From positions 1 through 56,836 of the forward strand of contig JAGVVV010000004.1 of the NCBI GenBank assembly GCA_018304615.1: a DNA stretch of 56,836 nt. The letters run 5' to 3'. The notes below the pieces were generated by a model that saw only the letters and a program-made list of their open reading frames with translations, was not told the DNA's origin and ran no database searches. Position numbers and translations under genes: made by a program. The stretch's first letter is position 1, and the number at the start of each line of letters is the position of its first letter. Positions 55,748 to 56,836 of this stretch are shown piece after piece. The DNA comes from Candidatus Aenigmatarchaeota archaeon (GTDB lineage: Archaea > Aenigmatarchaeota > Aenigmatarchaeia > CG10238-14 > SCSR01).

Positions 55748-56023
55748 TCACTCAAGTCTTTTGATGATGTGATAACCAAATTCTGATTTAACAATTTCAG
55801 AAATCTGACCTTTTTGCAAATTGAACGCAGCTTGCTCGAAAGGTTTGACCATCATCCCTCTTCCGAACCAACCGAGATCTCCACCTCTTCTTCTGCTCCC
55901 GTCAATAGATTTTTCTGCTGCCAATTTTGCAAAATCTTCCCCCTTCTTCAATCTCTCAAGAATCTGTTGAGCATCAGTTAATTTTTCAACGAGAATGTGA
56001 GCGCATCTTATTTTTTCTGCCAT
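55748..56023 (-). CDS. Parvulin-type peptidyl-prolyl cis-trans isomerase
   Basis: '[87 protein letters not shown]'. Confidence 0.95.
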   Translation of the reverse strand: MAEKIRCAHILVEKLTDAQQILERLKKGEDFAKLAAEKSIDGSRRRGGDLGWFGRGMMVKPFEQAAFNLQKGQISEIVKSEFGYHIIKRLE

Positions 56024-56038
56024 GAAAATAATTGAAAG

Positions 56039-56575
56039 ATGTCAGATTTAAATCTACACTTCAAGAGATTTTATTATCAAACGGGTCGATTTCAAGAGAT
56101 TTTATTATCAAACGGGTCGATTAATATCGAAGATGTGAAATTTTTCATCGGAGTTAAGGCATTGATTAAGAACGTGGAAAATGAAATACTGATACTCAAA
56201 TCGGGTCCTTGGGAATTGGAATCGACTAAGCGAAAGGAAACTTTCTGGGATTTACCTGGAGGAAAAATAAGGAAAGGAGAACAAGTTGAACAAACTGTTA
56301 AAAGAGAAATTTCAGAAGAATTAGGAATAGATAAAAATCAATTAGAAATACTTGAACTTTTCGATGCTTCTATTTCAAACTTTAGATTCTCCCATGGACA
56401 AGATGTTCCTTTGATGCTTGTAACGTTTTTATGTAAATTTGTCAACATTCCAAAAAACTTCAAACTCACTTTAGAACATGCTGATTATAAATGGGCTTCA
56501 TTAAACGAAGCTAAAAACTTACTTGCCGAGAAGTTTAATAAAACATTTATTGATAAACTATCCAATTTGCCATAG
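56039..56575 (+). CDS. NUDIX hydrolase (N-terminus disturbed by a 31-bp tandem duplication)
   Basis: '[29 protein letters not shown]'. Confidence 0.85.
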   Translation: MSDLNLHFKRFYYQTGRFQEILLSNGSINIEDVKFFIGVKALIKNVENEILILKSGPWELESTKRKETFWDLPGGKIRKGEQVEQTVKREISEELGIDKNQLEILELFDASISNFRFSHGQDVPLMLVTFLCKFVNIPKNFKLTLEHADYKWASLNEAKNLLAEKFNKTFIDKLSNLP

Positions 56576-56637
56576 TATGGTTCTGTAGTCTAGCTCGAAT
56601 AGAATGTTTTTATAGTTATTAGTATATAATAAATTAA

Positions 56638-56836
56638 ATGGAAAGAATATCGTTTTCAAAGAGTAATCAGAAAAAATTTATTCAAAGAGTTTGTAATGGT
56701 AAGAGTTTGATGAGTTTTCTTAAAGAAAACAACGTCATGCTTAACATATCTTATTCTTCCTTTAAAAAATATTATTCTGAACAGCTTACCTTACCATTGT
56801 CTGTTTTCGAGACTTTATGCAGAATTGGAAATATAG
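56638..56836 (+). CDS. N-terminal part of a hypothetical (possibly DNA-binding) protein, truncated by window end
   Basis: MERISFSKSNQKKFIQRVCNGKSLMSFLKENNVMLNISYSSFKKYYSEQLTLPLSVFETLCRIGNI...; upstream TATATAATAAA box. Confidence 0.5.
   Translation, partial: MERISFSKSNQKKFIQRVCNGKSLMSFLKENNVMLNISYSSFKKYYSEQLTLPLSVFETLCRIGNI

Overview
The window is archaeal: TBP, aIF2-alpha, eS17/eS26/uS2, Nop10, Sec61-beta, archaeal-type RNase P RNA, FtsZ, archease/RtcB and BHB-type tRNA introns are present. The gene content looks DPANN-like, but I cannot assign a taxon from sequence alone. From left to right: (1) 0-17.3 kb is a surface/type IV pilus locus with class-III pilins, a TadA/FlaI-type ATPase, two TadC-type membrane proteins, NEW3-like membrane proteins and a ~1.7 kaa surface protein with about 40 tandem repeats of 20 aa. 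(2) 17.4-36.7 kb is housekeeping: archease, RtcB, an endonuclease IV-like protein next to a LAGLIDADG ORF, Sec61-beta, RNase P RNA, uS2, PAC2, Nop10, a split aIF2-alpha, a eukaryote-type topoisomerase IB and a DEAD helicase. (3) 37.1-49.6 kb has genes separated by a same-orientation interspersed repeat whose core is the palindrome TTTACAnnTGTAAA. (4) 49.6-56.8 kb carries AsnRS next to tRNA-Asn, FtsZ with PqqD-like and PRC-barrel neighbours, parvulin and NUDIX. The most striking observation is that rtcB, which encodes the tRNA-splicing ligase, is interrupted by 32 nt at its conserved MPDGH|WGYGFP motif. Removing exactly those 32 nt restores the frame, and the segment folds into a relaxed bulge-helix-bulge (HBh') intron. 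A second BHB-like anticodon-arm mimic lies in the rtcB 5' leader. This suggests that the ligase mRNA may itself be a substrate of the tRNA-splicing pathway.
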